A stretch of DNA of 63,524 nt from positions 1 through 63,524 of the forward strand of contig VFJW01000080.1 of NCBI GenBank assembly GCA_009885845.1, in the 5' to 3' direction. A program made the translations under genes and the position numbers. Below the pieces are notes generated by a model. That model saw only the letters and a list, made by a program, of their open reading frames with translations. It was not told the DNA's origin and did no database searches. The DNA comes from Geobacter sp. GTDB lineage: Bacteria > Desulfobacterota > Desulfuromonadia > Geobacterales > Pseudopelobacteraceae. Shown here in pieces: positions 40,223 to 49,743 of the stretch (position 1 is the first letter of the stretch; every line of letters begins with the position of its first letter).

Positions 40223-41380
40223 TCAATATTTCTCGATATCAAGTTTATCCGGCTCCGCAGCGGGATCATCGGGCTTATTCTCAAACCCTTCCCATGAAGC
40301 ATCCGATGTTGATGAAATGCCGGAAACCTTGAGAGCAAAGTCATCAGGATTCGAGCTCTGCCGGAGCGCCTCATCATAGGTAATCAATTTGCTGGAAAAC
40401 AGCTTCATCAGCGACTGGTCAAAACTCTGCATCCCGTATGAAACAAAACCCTGGGCAATTGCGTCATTCAACTGCTTGGTTTTGTCTTTATCATCAATAC
40501 ATTCCCTTACGCGCGCTGACGCCAGCATGATCTCAACTGCCGGAACTCGCCCCTTGCCGTCAGACTTGGGTACCAACCTCTGGGAGACAACACCTTTAAT
40601 TATACTCGCCAGCTGGATTCGTACCTGGCGCTGATGATAGGGCGGGAACACACCGATGATGCGGTTGATTGTTTCCGCTGCGTCCATCGTATGCAGAGTC
40701 GACATGACCAGATGACCGGTTTCCGCAGCCGTCATCGCCGTCTCGATTGTTTCATAATCACGCATTTCACCGACCAGAATGACATCCGGATCCTGACGCA
40801 AGGCCCCTTTCAGAGCAGCAGAGAACGTAGGTGTATCAGTACCGACTTCTCGCTGACTGATGATGCTCTTATTGTCGCGATGCAGGAATTCAACCGGATC
40901 TTCGATAGTGATGATGTTGCAGGTCCTCTGATTATTTATGTAATCGATCATCGCCGCAAGGGTACTCGATTTACCGGAACCGGTAGTCCCGGTCACAAGG
41001 ATCAACCCCCGCTCTTCCAGACAGATTTTTTGCATGACCGGCGGCAGATTGAGCCCTTCCAGCGTCGGGATAATAAATGCGATAGAACGGAAAACCATGG
41101 CAACTGTGCCACGCTGCCGGTAAACACTGACCCTGAAACGCCCCAGCCCCGGGACGGCATACGCCAGATCGACTTCATAATTTTCCTCAAACATACGCCG
41201 CTGACGATCATTCATCATCGAGTTGGCAGTATCGGCAACAAAGTCGGGCGACAAGCGCTGGGCGTTGGGAATCGGATGCAGTCGGCCATCAATGCGGACA
41301 ATAGGGGGCAAACCGGTTTTTATATGAATGTCCGAACCCTTGGCTTTAAACGCAATAGTGAGAATCTCGTTCAGTTCCAT
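40223..41380 (-). CDS. PilT/PilU-type retraction ATPase
   Basis: Hexameric type IV pilus ATPase (385 residues). Walker A GTTGSGKSS, Asp box TCNIITIEDPVEF, Walker B DPDVILVGEMRD and His box ETGHLVMSTLHT are all present, with the N-terminal PAS-like domain reading GSDIHIKTGLPPIVRIDG. The C-terminal 35 residues are acidic and Pro/Asp-rich, as in PilU-like paralogues, so it may be an accessory rather than the principal retraction motor. GGAGG lies upstream of the ATG. It sits between recA and recX. Confidence 0.93.
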   Translation of the reverse strand: MELNEILTIAFKAKGSDIHIKTGLPPIVRIDGRLHPIPNAQRLSPDFVADTANSMMNDRQRRMFEENYEVDLAYAVPGLGRFRVSVYRQRGTVAMVFRSIAFIIPTLEGLNLPPVMQKICLEERGLILVTGTTGSGKSSTLAAMIDYINNQRTCNIITIEDPVEFLHRDNKSIISQREVGTDTPTFSAALKGALRQDPDVILVGEMRDYETIETAMTAAETGHLVMSTLHTMDAAETINRIIGVFPPYHQRQVRIQLASIIKGVVSQRLVPKSDGKGRVPAVEIMLASARVRECIDDKDKTKQLNDAIAQGFVSYGMQSFDQSLMKLFSSKLITYDEALRQSSNPDDFALKVSGISSTSDASWEGFENKPDDPAAEPDKLDIEKY

Positions 41381-41398
41381 AACCTACCTCCGCAGCAG

Positions 41399-42427
41399 CT
41401 ACACAGCCTTTTCAGGGACAGGAACTGGCTTGAGCAGATCCATCAGTTTCCCTTCGATCTCAGACAGCGTTTCCGGATGCTCGGTCAACCATGTACGTGA
41501 ATTCTCTCGCCCTTGACCGATCCGTTCTTTGCCGTATGAGTACCATGCACCGCTTTTTTCAACGATATTTTTATCTACTGCCAGATCAAGTACGTCGCCG
41601 GTACGTGAAATCCCTTCGCCGTAGATAATATCAAACTCAACCTCTTTAAAAGGTGGTGCAACCTTGTTTTTGACAACCTTGACGCGGGTGCGGGAACCAA
41701 TGACCTGATCGCCCTGCTTCAATGTGGCGATTTTACGGATATCCATACGAACAGAGGCGTAGAATTTGAGAGCGTTACCACCGGTAGTCGTCTCGGGGTT
41801 GCCAAACATGACTCCGATTTTCATACGGATCTGATTGATGAATATCACGCAGCAGTTCGATTTGCTGATAATACCGGTCAGCTTGCGCAGCGCCTGGGAC
41901 ATCAGGCGAGCCTGCAGACCCATATGAGAATCACCCATGTCGCCTTCGATCTCTGCCTTGGGTACCAGGGCTGCCACGGAGTCAACGACCAGTACGTCAA
42001 TTGCGCCGCTCCTGACCAGGGTTTCGGTAATTTCCAGCGCCTGTTCTCCGGTATCCGGCTGCGACACCAGCAGATCATCGGTTTTTACGCCCAGCTTGCG
42101 GGCATAACCAATATCGAGCGCATGCTCGGCATCGATAAAAGCGGCAATGCCACCCGTTTTTTGTGCCTCGGCAACGATGTGCAGTGCCAGTGTTGTTTTA
42201 CCTGATGATTCCGGGCCATATATTTCTATGACCCTGCCACGCGGAACACCGCCGACTCCAAGAGCCATATCAAGAGAAATGGAGCCGGTAGAAATAGCTT
42301 CAACCCCCGGCAGTGCCTCATCATTGCCGAGCCGCATTATCGAACCCTTGCCGAACTGTTTCTCGATCTGGCTCAGAGCCAGATCAATCGCCTTGTTTTT
42401 CTCCAGCACGTTGTCTTTTTCAGCCAT
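41399..42427 (-). CDS. recA: Recombinase A
   Basis: DNA strand-exchange protein (342 residues). Walker [10 protein letters not shown], the conserved Glu/His segment [14 protein letters not shown], loop L2 region [20 protein letters not shown] and the C-terminal acidic/basic tail are present. I start at 42427 (MAEKDN), where AGGAGA is at the right distance; 19 upstream in-frame codons are atypical. The 110-base spacer to mutM has a possible TTGCGA/TTAATT promoter (17-base spacing); I found no match to the GGTT-N2-C-N4-G-N3-ACC LexA box described for Geobacter. Confidence 0.98.
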   Translation of the reverse strand: MAEKDNVLEKNKAIDLALSQIEKQFGKGSIMRLGNDEALPGVEAISTGSISLDMALGVGGVPRGRVIEIYGPESSGKTTLALHIVAEAQKTGGIAAFIDAEHALDIGYARKLGVKTDDLLVSQPDTGEQALEITETLVRSGAIDVLVVDSVAALVPKAEIEGDMGDSHMGLQARLMSQALRKLTGIISKSNCCVIFINQIRMKIGVMFGNPETTTGGNALKFYASVRMDIRKIATLKQGDQVIGSRTRVKVVKNKVAPPFKEVEFDIIYGEGISRTGDVLDLAVDKNIVEKSGAWYSYGKERIGQGRENSRTWLTEHPETLSEIEGKLMDLLKPVPVPEKAV

Positions 42428-42537
42428 GAAAGGTATCTCCTGTAATGTATAGGGTGTGTAGATTAAAGGGGATAAAATTAACATATCCGGCGTAGGTATC
42501 GCAAGGTTTTATCTGACTGTTTTCAGCAACCTGTCAC

Positions 42538-43341
42538 TCATTTCTGACAGGCGCGGCAGTAAACCGTACTCCGGTTCCCGAGCCTGATCTCGTCCAGGGT
42601 CTCTCCACATACACAACAACGCTCCCCTCCACGGCCGTATACCTTGAATATCTGCGGATAATAAGCAACCGTTTCCTCTGCCACCCGGCAGTCAATCCCT
42701 TCTCGTATCGATCCTTCCAGTACGTCACAAATGGTCGCTGCCAGAACATAACACTCCTGGAGGGTAAGGGTTCCGGCGGCACGGTTCGGGCGGATGCGGG
42801 CACAGAACAGAGCTTCGTTGGCGTAGATGTTACCCACCCCGGCCACAACCTGACTGTTCATAATCAGCTGTTTAACCGCAACGTTCCGCCCCCTGGAGGC
42901 GGCAAAGAGACATGAACCGCCGAAATCTCCCGACAGCGGTTCCGGACCGATCGCAGCCAGAAGCGGGTGTTGCAGCGGGTCACCGGCAACCCAGGTGACG
43001 ATGCCGAATTTGCGCGGGTCGTGGAAACGGAGCAGGGTGTCGTCGTCAAAAAGGAAATCGATGTGATCATGTTTTCCCGGCGGAGAACCGCCGCGAAGCA
43101 GTCGCAGGAAGCCGGTCATCCCCAGATGGATGAGCAGCCATCCCCCCTCGCAGTCAAACATCAGGTATTTCCCCCTCCGGTTGATCCCCCGCACTGTCCG
43201 CCCCGGTAGAATATCAGTAAGTTCCACCGGCACTGGAAACCGAAGTTTCTCCACGCGCAGCACCACCTGCTTGAACCGTTTTCTGACCAGCGCACTTTCA
43301 AGCCTGCGGCGGGTTACTTCAACTTCCGGGAGTTCAGGCAC
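42538..43341 (-). CDS. mutM: Formamidopyrimidine-DNA glycosylase
   Basis: Base-excision glycosylase/lyase for oxidised purines (267 residues). The catalytic N-terminus after Met removal is PELPEVE with Pro2 and Glu3; the H2TH region includes NSQVVAGVGNIYANEALF, and the C-terminal zinc finger has CCVCG and YCRACQ. The start is the GTG at 43341: GGAGG lies just upstream, and only this start exposes the catalytic Pro. The ATG ten codons upstream must be wrong for an active enzyme. Confidence 0.96.
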   Translation of the reverse strand: MPELPEVEVTRRRLESALVRKRFKQVVLRVEKLRFPVPVELTDILPGRTVRGINRRGKYLMFDCEGGWLLIHLGMTGFLRLLRGGSPPGKHDHIDFLFDDDTLLRFHDPRKFGIVTWVAGDPLQHPLLAAIGPEPLSGDFGGSCLFAASRGRNVAVKQLIMNSQVVAGVGNIYANEALFCARIRPNRAAGTLTLQECYVLAATICDVLEGSIREGIDCRVAEETVAYYPQIFKVYGRGGERCCVCGETLDEIRLGNRSTVYCRACQK

Positions 43342-43371
43342 GTTACCTCCAAAATGATGATTCAGCGACAT

Positions 43372-43649
43372 TCAAAATTAAATTCATTCTTAACATATTG
43401 CCATACCTAATGGCATCCATATCGTGTAAATTCCAGGCGGCAACAAAGTATGAGTAAAATTAATAAACCAGTTTCTAATCATCTGCAACTATGCTAAATA
43501 TCTGTCGTAATAATATGGTCAGGGCGAAATCCGGAGACATAGTGCTATTTCAGAAATCGGTATTGTGTCCCCCGAATACTTCCTTACTTTTACATACCCG
43601 TTCCAGCTCATCAAAAAAGGCCTCAACACAATAGTTAATCGGCGGATAT
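43372..43649. other. AT-rich spacer with inverted repeats
   Basis: This 278-base gap between mutM and the GDPD gene has no convincing gene. It contains a short inverted repeat (TGCCAT...ATGGCA, about 43410-43426) and a pair of imperfect arms (GGAGACATA near 43533 and TGTGTCCCC near 43567) like the ends of the short dispersed palindromes found beside REP-associated transposases. No transposase is present. Confidence 0.3.
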
Positions 43650-44447
43650 ATGAAAATTGTTGGCCATAGGGGAGCTTCGGATAAAGCCCCTGAAAATACA
43701 CTTGAATCTTTAAAACTTGCGTGGGGGCAAGGGGCTTATGCCGCAGAATGCGATATCATCCGAACACATGACGGAAAACTGGTATTGATGCATGACGATT
43801 CGACGAAACGAACAGCTCTGGACGGAGTTGATCTTTTGATAGAACAGGCAGACTGGAACGACTTGAAAAAACTTGATGTTGGCAGCTGGAAAGGCGAAAA
43901 ATGGAGAGGAGTCAAAATCCCTCTTTTGGAAGAGGTACTTTGCGCTATCCCTGATGGTAATCACCTGTTTATTGAAGTAAAAAGCGGCGGTACCAATCTT
44001 GGCGCAGATTCGAGAGTTATTGATGATCTTCAAAAACTCATGGAAAAAGAAAAGATCCCATCAGAAAAAATCACCTTCATCTGCTTTGATCATGATTTTT
44101 TAAACAGGCTAAAAAAAAGACTCCCTACGTACAACGCCTATTATCTTACGGCTTTCGCAGAGTTTCCAGGCACATGGCCTGAAGTAAGAAAAGAGGTGGA
44201 GTTGGATGTGTATATCCAAAAAGCTCTTGAAAACGGCATAGATGGGCTTGATATGGAAAATTCACCTGTAATTACAAAAGAGTGGGTGAAAAAGATTCAT
44301 GGTGTGGCGCTAAAAGTTGCAATCTGGAGCTATAGCCAGGATGATACTCTGGAGAATGCTCTCAGATACAAGGATATCGGCGTTGATTTTTTAACTACTA
44401 ATATGCCGGCTACGATATTACAAGGGCTTTATCCGTCATGTCGCTAA
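43650..44447 (+). CDS. Glycerophosphodiester phosphodiesterase
   Basis: Cytoplasmic GDPD-family TIM-barrel enzyme (265 residues) that releases glycerol-3-phosphate from deacylated phospholipids. The catalytic GHRGASDKAPENT start, the metal-binding ECDI segment and the LMHDDSTKRT motif are present; the barrel end reads WSYSQDDTL and GVDFLTTNMP. No signal peptide. It overlaps the acyltransferase gene by 10 bases, linking phospholipid breakdown to re-acylation. The local sequence is AT-richer than the mutM side. Confidence 0.92.
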   Translation: MKIVGHRGASDKAPENTLESLKLAWGQGAYAAECDIIRTHDGKLVLMHDDSTKRTALDGVDLLIEQADWNDLKKLDVGSWKGEKWRGVKIPLLEEVLCAIPDGNHLFIEVKSGGTNLGADSRVIDDLQKLMEKEKIPSEKITFICFDHDFLNRLKKRLPTYNAYYLTAFAEFPGTWPEVRKEVELDVYIQKALENGIDGLDMENSPVITKEWVKKIHGVALKVAIWSYSQDDTLENALRYKDIGVDFLTTNMPATILQGLYPSCR

Positions 44448-45454
44448 CTAACGATACATATCTCTTCAAAAACACAATGTTTTCAGATGAGGACTTTGTT
44501 CAAAACGGGAAAATCACCCCGTTAGGGATAGAGTATTTATTACAATTCAAACGATTTAATTTATTTGACAAAGTAAGCACAGCTATACTTTTTTCCATTG
44601 GCCTTCCGATCATAGTTCCCCTGGCAATCCTGCGGTTGATGTCTCTGTTTATTGTCTTCGGGACGGGGACAGTATTGAAAAAATATTTGTCCATTAATCT
44701 GGATAATTATCCGGGAATTACTACTCTTATTTATTTTGTCTGTCTGGGTGTCTATCTCCGGTCAGAAGATAAAGAGCGGGCAATAACTCCCCCTGGCACT
44801 GATTCAGGAAGCAGCGAACATCGTACCGTCATAGTGTCCAACCATAACAGTCGTTTTGATGCAGTATTGCTCGCCAACATTCACCAAAGTGACTCAACCT
44901 TCCTGGCGGCAGCCATATCATCCTTTTTCGGGAAACTTATCATTGCCTCAGGGCTTTGCAGCAGGTCCATGGAAGATGGGATAGCTCTGGACACACAAGA
45001 GGGGAGAGAGGAATGGCGGCGAAGACTGAATTCCGCTTATTGCCGGCCATTGCTGTTTTTTCCTGAGGGGCGCGCAGTGAACAGGCCGAATACGATAATA
45101 ACCTTTCAAAGCCATTTATTACTGGGACAAAAGGTGAACATTATCTGCAAGAAAAGTGCCTATAAATCATATTTTCTGGATCATACTCAGATAGAGATCC
45201 CATTTTTTAAAGCTCCATATTCCAAATTTAAACATAAAAAACTCTGGGACTCAATTATTGAAGGCATTCCTTTTTTAGTGTCTTTTGTCACGGTATTTCA
45301 GACTGAAGTTATAGGGACAGTACAATTGAATGGCAGTGAGACCCTCGAAGAAATTAATGACTCACTGTACTCTTTGTATATTAACAATGGATACAGTCTC
45401 GTAACTATTGACCCGCTTTTAGTCAAAAAATTGATGCACAATTTATATCTCTGA
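44438..45454 (+). CDS. PlsC-like lysophospholipid acyltransferase
   Basis: Membrane-associated protein (338 residues) with a hydrophobic stretch near residues 50-77 and 92-107. It has the acyltransferase motif H-x4-D (His136 to Asp141 in SNHNSRFD) and motif III FFPEGRAVN (208-214). The arrangement resembles the more distant LPCAT/AUP1-like acyltransferases rather than compact PlsC. Its start overlaps the GDPD gene, suggesting joint action on phospholipid turnover. Substrate unknown. Confidence 0.72.
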   Translation: MSLTNDTYLFKNTMFSDEDFVQNGKITPLGIEYLLQFKRFNLFDKVSTAILFSIGLPIIVPLAILRLMSLFIVFGTGTVLKKYLSINLDNYPGITTLIYFVCLGVYLRSEDKERAITPPGTDSGSSEHRTVIVSNHNSRFDAVLLANIHQSDSTFLAAAISSFFGKLIIASGLCSRSMEDGIALDTQEGREEWRRRLNSAYCRPLLFFPEGRAVNRPNTIITFQSHLLLGQKVNIICKKSAYKSYFLDHTQIEIPFFKAPYSKFKHKKLWDSIIEGIPFLVSFVTVFQTEVIGTVQLNGSETLEEINDSLYSLYINNGYSLVTIDPLLVKKLMHNLYL

Positions 45455-45565
45455 ATGGCTCCATAAAATTTGAAGATTCAGAGAGTCATGGAATACCCGC
45501 ACGGGTACTTGGTGAATCAACCGAATGTTCATTGTTGTGACACCATTATTAAAAAGGAGAAACTG

Positions 45566-46432
45566 ATGAAAACAAAGATTGGTACGTTTGGACAAATCAC
45601 GCTTTTGGGAATTTTGATTGTTTCAACCTTCTGCCAGACCGCTTTTGCCGGTGTGTCCTCTTCTGTAACCACTGATAAGGAACTTTATGACACGGGAGAA
45701 ACAATCAAGGTCTCCTATTCAAATGCCCCCGGAAACGATGGCGACTGGATTTGTATCGCATCGAGCGCCCTGCCTGATACAGACGGCGGCACGGACTATC
45801 AGTATCTCCCTAAAGGATCTGAAAAAGGCACCCTGACTTTTGACCTGCCAACTCCGGGAAAATACGAGGTAAGAGCATATTATAATTATAATCGAAACGG
45901 GTACAAGGTAGCGGCACGTTATCCGTTTACCGTTAAAGGCATTGATATCAAGCAGGCTTTGAAAAAGTATCGGGAAATTAATATCGGGTGGGTAGATCTC
46001 GGGGAAGAAAAGTATAAGGATTTTGGCTATGACGATAACAACAAAAATGACTGGAACCTCTTGATCGATGGCCTCAATCTTGAAAAATTCCCGAGTTACC
46101 TGAAAGAATATATTCCGAAAAAATCCATAAATACTGCAAAGTCAGCTTCTGAAAAACCGACTCCCAAAGGATTGGTCATTACATTCAGCGACGTAGTTTA
46201 TATCCAGCAAACGAGTTCTGCCGCTAGATTCTGGTTCGGGAAGATGGCCGGCTCTGACGTACTTAAGGTGACGGTTCACTTTATTGATGGTGAATCGGGA
46301 AAAGAGCTATATTCAAAGCAGGAAACTGTTTCTTCGGAATCATTTAACGGTTGGGCAAGCATGAATTTAGATGGAAGATTAAATAACTCGTTTTACAATC
46401 TGGCACACAATCTTGCTGAGTTGACAAACTGA
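45566..46432 (+). CDS. Secreted Ig-like domain protein
   Basis: Exported protein (288 residues) with a clear signal peptide (MKTKIG... cleaved after TAFA). Residues about 30-115 form an Ig-like beta-sandwich ending in the GKYEVRAYYNYNRNGYK segment; the rest (about 125-288) is an alpha/beta domain with a FSDVVYIQQTSSAARFWFG strand region that may be a DUF4410-like fold (uncertain). An AAGGAG site supports the start at 45566 over an upstream ATG at 45470. It follows the acyltransferase gene by about 110 bases. Function unknown. Confidence 0.75.
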   Translation: MKTKIGTFGQITLLGILIVSTFCQTAFAGVSSSVTTDKELYDTGETIKVSYSNAPGNDGDWICIASSALPDTDGGTDYQYLPKGSEKGTLTFDLPTPGKYEVRAYYNYNRNGYKVAARYPFTVKGIDIKQALKKYREINIGWVDLGEEKYKDFGYDDNNKNDWNLLIDGLNLEKFPSYLKEYIPKKSINTAKSASEKPTPKGLVITFSDVVYIQQTSSAARFWFGKMAGSDVLKVTVHFIDGESGKELYSKQETVSSESFNGWASMNLDGRLNNSFYNLAHNLAELTN

Positions 46433-46953
46433 TGGAGTTGGAGGAAACCCGTTTCACCTATCGTTCCATTGGCGTCCTGCGATCACCCTATTCCCGACGC
46501 ATTGATGCACCTCATCAAAGCACGGTAGTGGAAGGCACGGAATCCGGGGATTTCGCGATAGCCACTCTGGAACTCGCCGATTGGCTGGACGAGAAAGTCA
46601 TTCAGGATCTGAGCGGCTTCGACAGGCTTTGGCTCATCTTCGCCTTTCATTTGAGTGAAGGCTGGAAAAACTGTGTCAAGCCGCCCCGGGGCGGACCGAA
46701 GCGAGGCGTTTTGGCTACCAGATCCCCTCATCGTCCCAATTCTATAGGCCTTTCGGCGGTAGAATTGGTAACGATTGAGGACAGGACACTGCACCTTAGA
46801 GGTGTTGACCTCCTAGATGGCACACCTGTCCTGGATATCAAACCCTACGTCCCCTACGCGGATGCCTTCCCGGACTCCAAAGCCGGTTGGATCGACGAAT
46901 TGGATGCAAAGCTGGGGCGCAATTTTGCGCCAGGGCCTCGAAAGCCCCGGTAA
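46432..46953 (+). CDS. trmO: tRNA (N6-threonylcarbamoyladenosine-N6) methyltransferase TrmO
   Basis: YaeB/TrmO family (173 residues), methylating t6A37 of tRNA-Thr with S-adenosylmethionine. Family motifs: GVLRSPY at the N-terminus, LSGFDRLWLIFAFHL, RGVLATRSPHRPNSIGLS and LDIKPYVPYADAF. Its ATG overlaps the stop of the upstream secreted-protein gene (TGATG). The stop codon is directly next to the convergent cinA stop with no base between. Confidence 0.93.
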   Translation: MELEETRFTYRSIGVLRSPYSRRIDAPHQSTVVEGTESGDFAIATLELADWLDEKVIQDLSGFDRLWLIFAFHLSEGWKNCVKPPRGGPKRGVLATRSPHRPNSIGLSAVELVTIEDRTLHLRGVDLLDGTPVLDIKPYVPYADAFPDSKAGWIDELDAKLGRNFAPGPRKPR

Positions 46954-48201
46954 TTATTCCTTCTTCAACAGATAGCGCCGCAGCCAGTCCAGACCCGTCC
47001 ATGCGGTCAGGGTACGAATTTCATCCCGGTTCCCGTTGAACTGAAAGCGCTTGGTCCAGCAACCGTCAGGTGCCGCAAGCGAGATAAAAACCGTACCGAC
47101 CGGCTTGTCGTCGCTGCCCCCTTCCGGCCCGGCAATGCCGGTGACCGCCAGCCCCAGATCACTCCCGGAAACCACTCTGACGCCCTTCGCCATTGCTGAA
47201 GCACATTCTGGACTGACAGCTCCGGAGCTGTTCAGCAATTCCGCAGGGACACCCAGCAGACGCATTTTCGCATCATTCGAATAGGTCACCACGCCTTCGC
47301 AGAAATATCCGGAACTACCAGGGATATCGGTGATCCGCTTTGCCAGCAAACCACCGGTGCATGATTCAGCCAGAGAAATCGTCAGGCAGCGGTCTTTAAA
47401 AAGCTCCGCCACGGCATCGTCCATGCTGATATCGCCGCAGGAAAAACAATACTCATTCAATCGATCTCGCACGGTACAAACCGCTGGCAGGAGAAGTTCC
47501 TCGGCAGCATGTTCGTTATCTGTTTCAGCCCGCAACGTCACTTTCATCCAGGGAAACGTGACGCAAATACCCAGTGTGAGCCCCTGAGCCGGTCGGGCAA
47601 TTCCCAGAAGCATTTCATCGACTTCCGCTTCACACGGCCCGAACAGATTCAGAGTAACGGTGCGGATAAATCGCTTGTGAGGGACCCGTTCCAGAATAAA
47701 GGGTATGACTGTCTCACGCAGCATAACAATCATCTCTGACGGTACGCCCGGCATGAAAAACATGAAACAGCCGCTGTGCATCAGGTGAAAACCACAGGCG
47801 GTGCCGTTCGGATTTGGAATCAATGCCGATTTGGTCGGGATCATCGCCTGTTTATCGCTCAAAGGGCAGACCATCAGGGCTTCCAGCTTGCTTGACATCA
47901 GGCGGACATGGGCGCGCGCCTCTTCATGAATGACCAGACGCCGGCCGGTGGCTCTCGCTGCGGCGCGCGAGGTCAAATCGTCAGCGGTCGGCCCGAGCCC
48001 TCCGGTTACAACAATCGCATCACTGACTCTCCCGAGGTCGTTCAGTGCTCCGATAATATCCGACTCGTTGTCGCCGACCGTGACGTGACGCTGGATCCGT
48101 AGCCCCTCTGCAAGCAGCATGGCAGCAATTGAACCGGCATTCGTATCAGTCGACTGGCCGCAGATCAGTTCATCACCAACACTCAATGTTGAAATTCTCA
48201 T
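46954..48201 (-). CDS. cinA: CinA-family protein with NMN amidohydrolase-type C-terminal domain
   Basis: Two-domain protein (415 residues): an N-terminal MoaB/MogA-like domain ([30 protein letters not shown]) and a C-terminal PncC-like domain ([33 protein letters not shown]). Family members hydrolyse NMN and, in some cases, ADP-ribose. Its start overlaps the larC stop by four bases (ATGA), so it is read with larC. Confidence 0.95.
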   Translation of the reverse strand: MRISTLSVGDELICGQSTDTNAGSIAAMLLAEGLRIQRHVTVGDNESDIIGALNDLGRVSDAIVVTGGLGPTADDLTSRAAARATGRRLVIHEEARAHVRLMSSKLEALMVCPLSDKQAMIPTKSALIPNPNGTACGFHLMHSGCFMFFMPGVPSEMIVMLRETVIPFILERVPHKRFIRTVTLNLFGPCEAEVDEMLLGIARPAQGLTLGICVTFPWMKVTLRAETDNEHAAEELLLPAVCTVRDRLNEYCFSCGDISMDDAVAELFKDRCLTISLAESCTGGLLAKRITDIPGSSGYFCEGVVTYSNDAKMRLLGVPAELLNSSGAVSPECASAMAKGVRVVSGSDLGLAVTGIAGPEGGSDDKPVGTVFISLAAPDGCWTKRFQFNGNRDEIRTLTAWTGLDWLRRYLLKKE

Positions 48202-49379
48202 GCTTCAGACACTCCTTTACTGTGTAGCCGCGCCATGACCTCCCGGCAGGGGATTCCCTTTTCGCGGGCGATCCGGCGACAATCCTCATACTCCGGGGAT
48301 TCGCGCAACAGTTCACCGCTGTTGCCGATAACCTGCTTAAACCGCACAACACCAAACCGGGTTTGGTGCTCGACAATCTGTCGTCGCAGGACAATTCTGT
48401 CTGCACGGTAATAACGCAGCCCAATAGCTGACGTCTCGGTCAACAGCAGTCCGGCCAGCTGGTCAAGCTGTTCAGGACGGCAAAGAAACGACAGTATTAC
48501 GCCGGGACGGCTCTTCTTCATCTGAATCGGCGTAAAGAACACGTCAAGCGCCCCCTCTTCAAGAAGGCGCTCCATGGTGTATCCGAGAATTTCCGGTGTT
48601 GAATCGTCAATATTGGCATCAACCACGATAACTTCATCGGTTGGTGCAGTTTTTTCGGCGCTCGTCCCCAAAAAAACACGCAGAATGTTGGGACAGTCAG
48701 AAAAATCCTTTCCTCCGGCGCCGGATCCGATCCGCTCCAGCTGCAAGGTCGGCTGCTGCCCGAACCCACTGACCAGAGCCGCCACAATAGCAGCACCGGT
48801 CGGTGTCACCCGTTCTCCCGGACCGCACTCGCCATGAAGTGGTAATCCCTTCAATAGCTCCGCCGTCGCCGGAGCAGGTACCGGCAGGCGACCATGGGCG
48901 GTCTCAACAAAGCCGCTGCCAAGCGGCAGTGCCGATGCATATATCTGTTCCACCCGGAGATACTCCAGACAGATGGCTGTTCCGACAATATCAATAATGG
49001 AGTCAACTGCTCCGACCTCATGGAAATGCACCTCTTCAATGGCAACGTCATGAACCAGAGCCTCGGCCTCAGCCAGGCGACGAAAGATCATGCGGGATTT
49101 TTCCTTGACTGGATCAGACAATCCGCTTTCGGAAATCATGGCGTCAATTCCAGCATAGTGCCGGTGAGTATGATGGTCTTTTATTGCAACATCGAACTTC
49201 AGCGCTGCAATATGCTGCCGCTCGGTACGGCTGGTTGACAGTTCGTAGGAGCCTGTCGGAAGTTCCAGCTTTCCCAGTTCGGAGCAGAGATATTCCAGCG
49301 GCACCCCCAGATCAAGCAGCGCACCAACTGTCATGTCGCCCGAAATACCGGCGTAGCAATCGAGGTATAAAATAGTCAT
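48198..49379 (-). CDS. larC: Nickel-pincer cofactor biosynthesis protein LarC
   Basis: CTP-dependent Ni-insertase that completes the nickel-pincer nucleotide cofactor (393 residues). Signatures: [34 protein letters not shown] and the C-terminal [16 protein letters not shown] with the reading ...[12 protein letters not shown]. It is a single uninterrupted frame, unlike the frameshift-joined larC1/larC2 of Lactobacillus. It starts 12 bases after the stop of a small winged-helix gene; its natural partner larB is 4 kb upstream beyond an insertion. Confidence 0.93.
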   Translation of the reverse strand: MTILYLDCYAGISGDMTVGALLDLGVPLEYLCSELGKLELPTGSYELSTSRTERQHIAALKFDVAIKDHHTHRHYAGIDAMISESGLSDPVKEKSRMIFRRLAEAEALVHDVAIEEVHFHEVGAVDSIIDIVGTAICLEYLRVEQIYASALPLGSGFVETAHGRLPVPAPATAELLKGLPLHGECGPGERVTPTGAAIVAALVSGFGQQPTLQLERIGSGAGGKDFSDCPNILRVFLGTSAEKTAPTDEVIVVDANIDDSTPEILGYTMERLLEEGALDVFFTPIQMKKSRPGVILSFLCRPEQLDQLAGLLLTETSAIGLRYYRADRIVLRRQIVEHQTRFGVVRFKQVIGNSGELLRESPEYEDCRRIAREKGIPCREVMARLHSKGVSEA

Positions 49380-49391
49380 AGTAAGTTCTCG

Positions 49392-49631
49392 CTATTCATC
49401 ATTTTTCACAACAATCCGGTAGAACCCTTTCTTCGGCTCGCCGACAAACTCAATCACACTACAAGTTTTCAACTCTGCGATATCTCGTTTGGCACTTTTC
49501 TCTGCAACCTTCCACTGCGCGGCAATATCTGCGGCCCTGACCTGCTTGCCTGCTGAAAGCTGCACCATAAACCACTGTTGCCTTTCATTTGCAGGGACAT
49601 TTGCAGAGACATTTGCAGGGACATTTATCAT
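49392..49631 (-). CDS. Small winged-helix protein
   Basis: Protein of 79 residues. The N-terminal VPAN/VSAN repeat is followed by ERQQWFMVQL and a winged-helix (DeoR-like) segment, AADIAAQWKVAEKSAKRDIAELKTCSVIEFVG. This pattern equals the C-terminal tail of larger AlbA_2/RecG-like or Fic proteins, so it may be a free-standing regulator or a fragment cut from such a protein. An inverted-repeat-rich region lies upstream. Confidence 0.6.
   Translation of the reverse strand: MINVPANVSANVPANERQQWFMVQLSAGKQVRAADIAAQWKVAEKSAKRDIAELKTCSVIEFVGEPKKGFYRIVVKNDE
49586..49627 (-). repeat. 12-base tandem repeat in the winged-helix gene
   Basis: Three and a half copies of a 12-base unit (CATTTGCAGGGA on the plus strand, starting at 49586, 49598, 49610 and 49622) encode a Val-Pro-Ala-Asn type repeat at the protein N-terminus. 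Confidence 0.85.
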
Positions 49632-49694
49632 CTCTGTCAGGCTGTCAAATACGATCCCAATAGTGCCTCGTGTTAGCGGGAAGGCCGGCGCGTA

Positions 49695-49743
49695 TAGGTA
49701 CTATTGTGAGCACAATACCTAATTAATAGGTATAATGCCTATT
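49695..49743. promoter_or_regulatory. Two adjacent inverted repeats upstream of the winged-helix gene
   Basis: TATTGTG-AG-CACAATA (49702-49717) is a perfect 7-base palindrome with a 2-base centre. AATAGG-7-CCTATT (49725-49743) is a second palindrome whose spacer contains TATAAT; it overlaps the Fic stop codon. Additional TAGGTA half-sites flank them. They look like operator sites, perhaps for the small winged-helix protein encoded just downstream. Confidence 0.45.

Noticed and set aside
42428-42537. SOS (LexA) box upstream of recA
   Set aside because: I looked for the Geobacter-type GGTT...ACC pattern and the E. coli-type CTGT...ACAG pattern and found neither with acceptable spacing.
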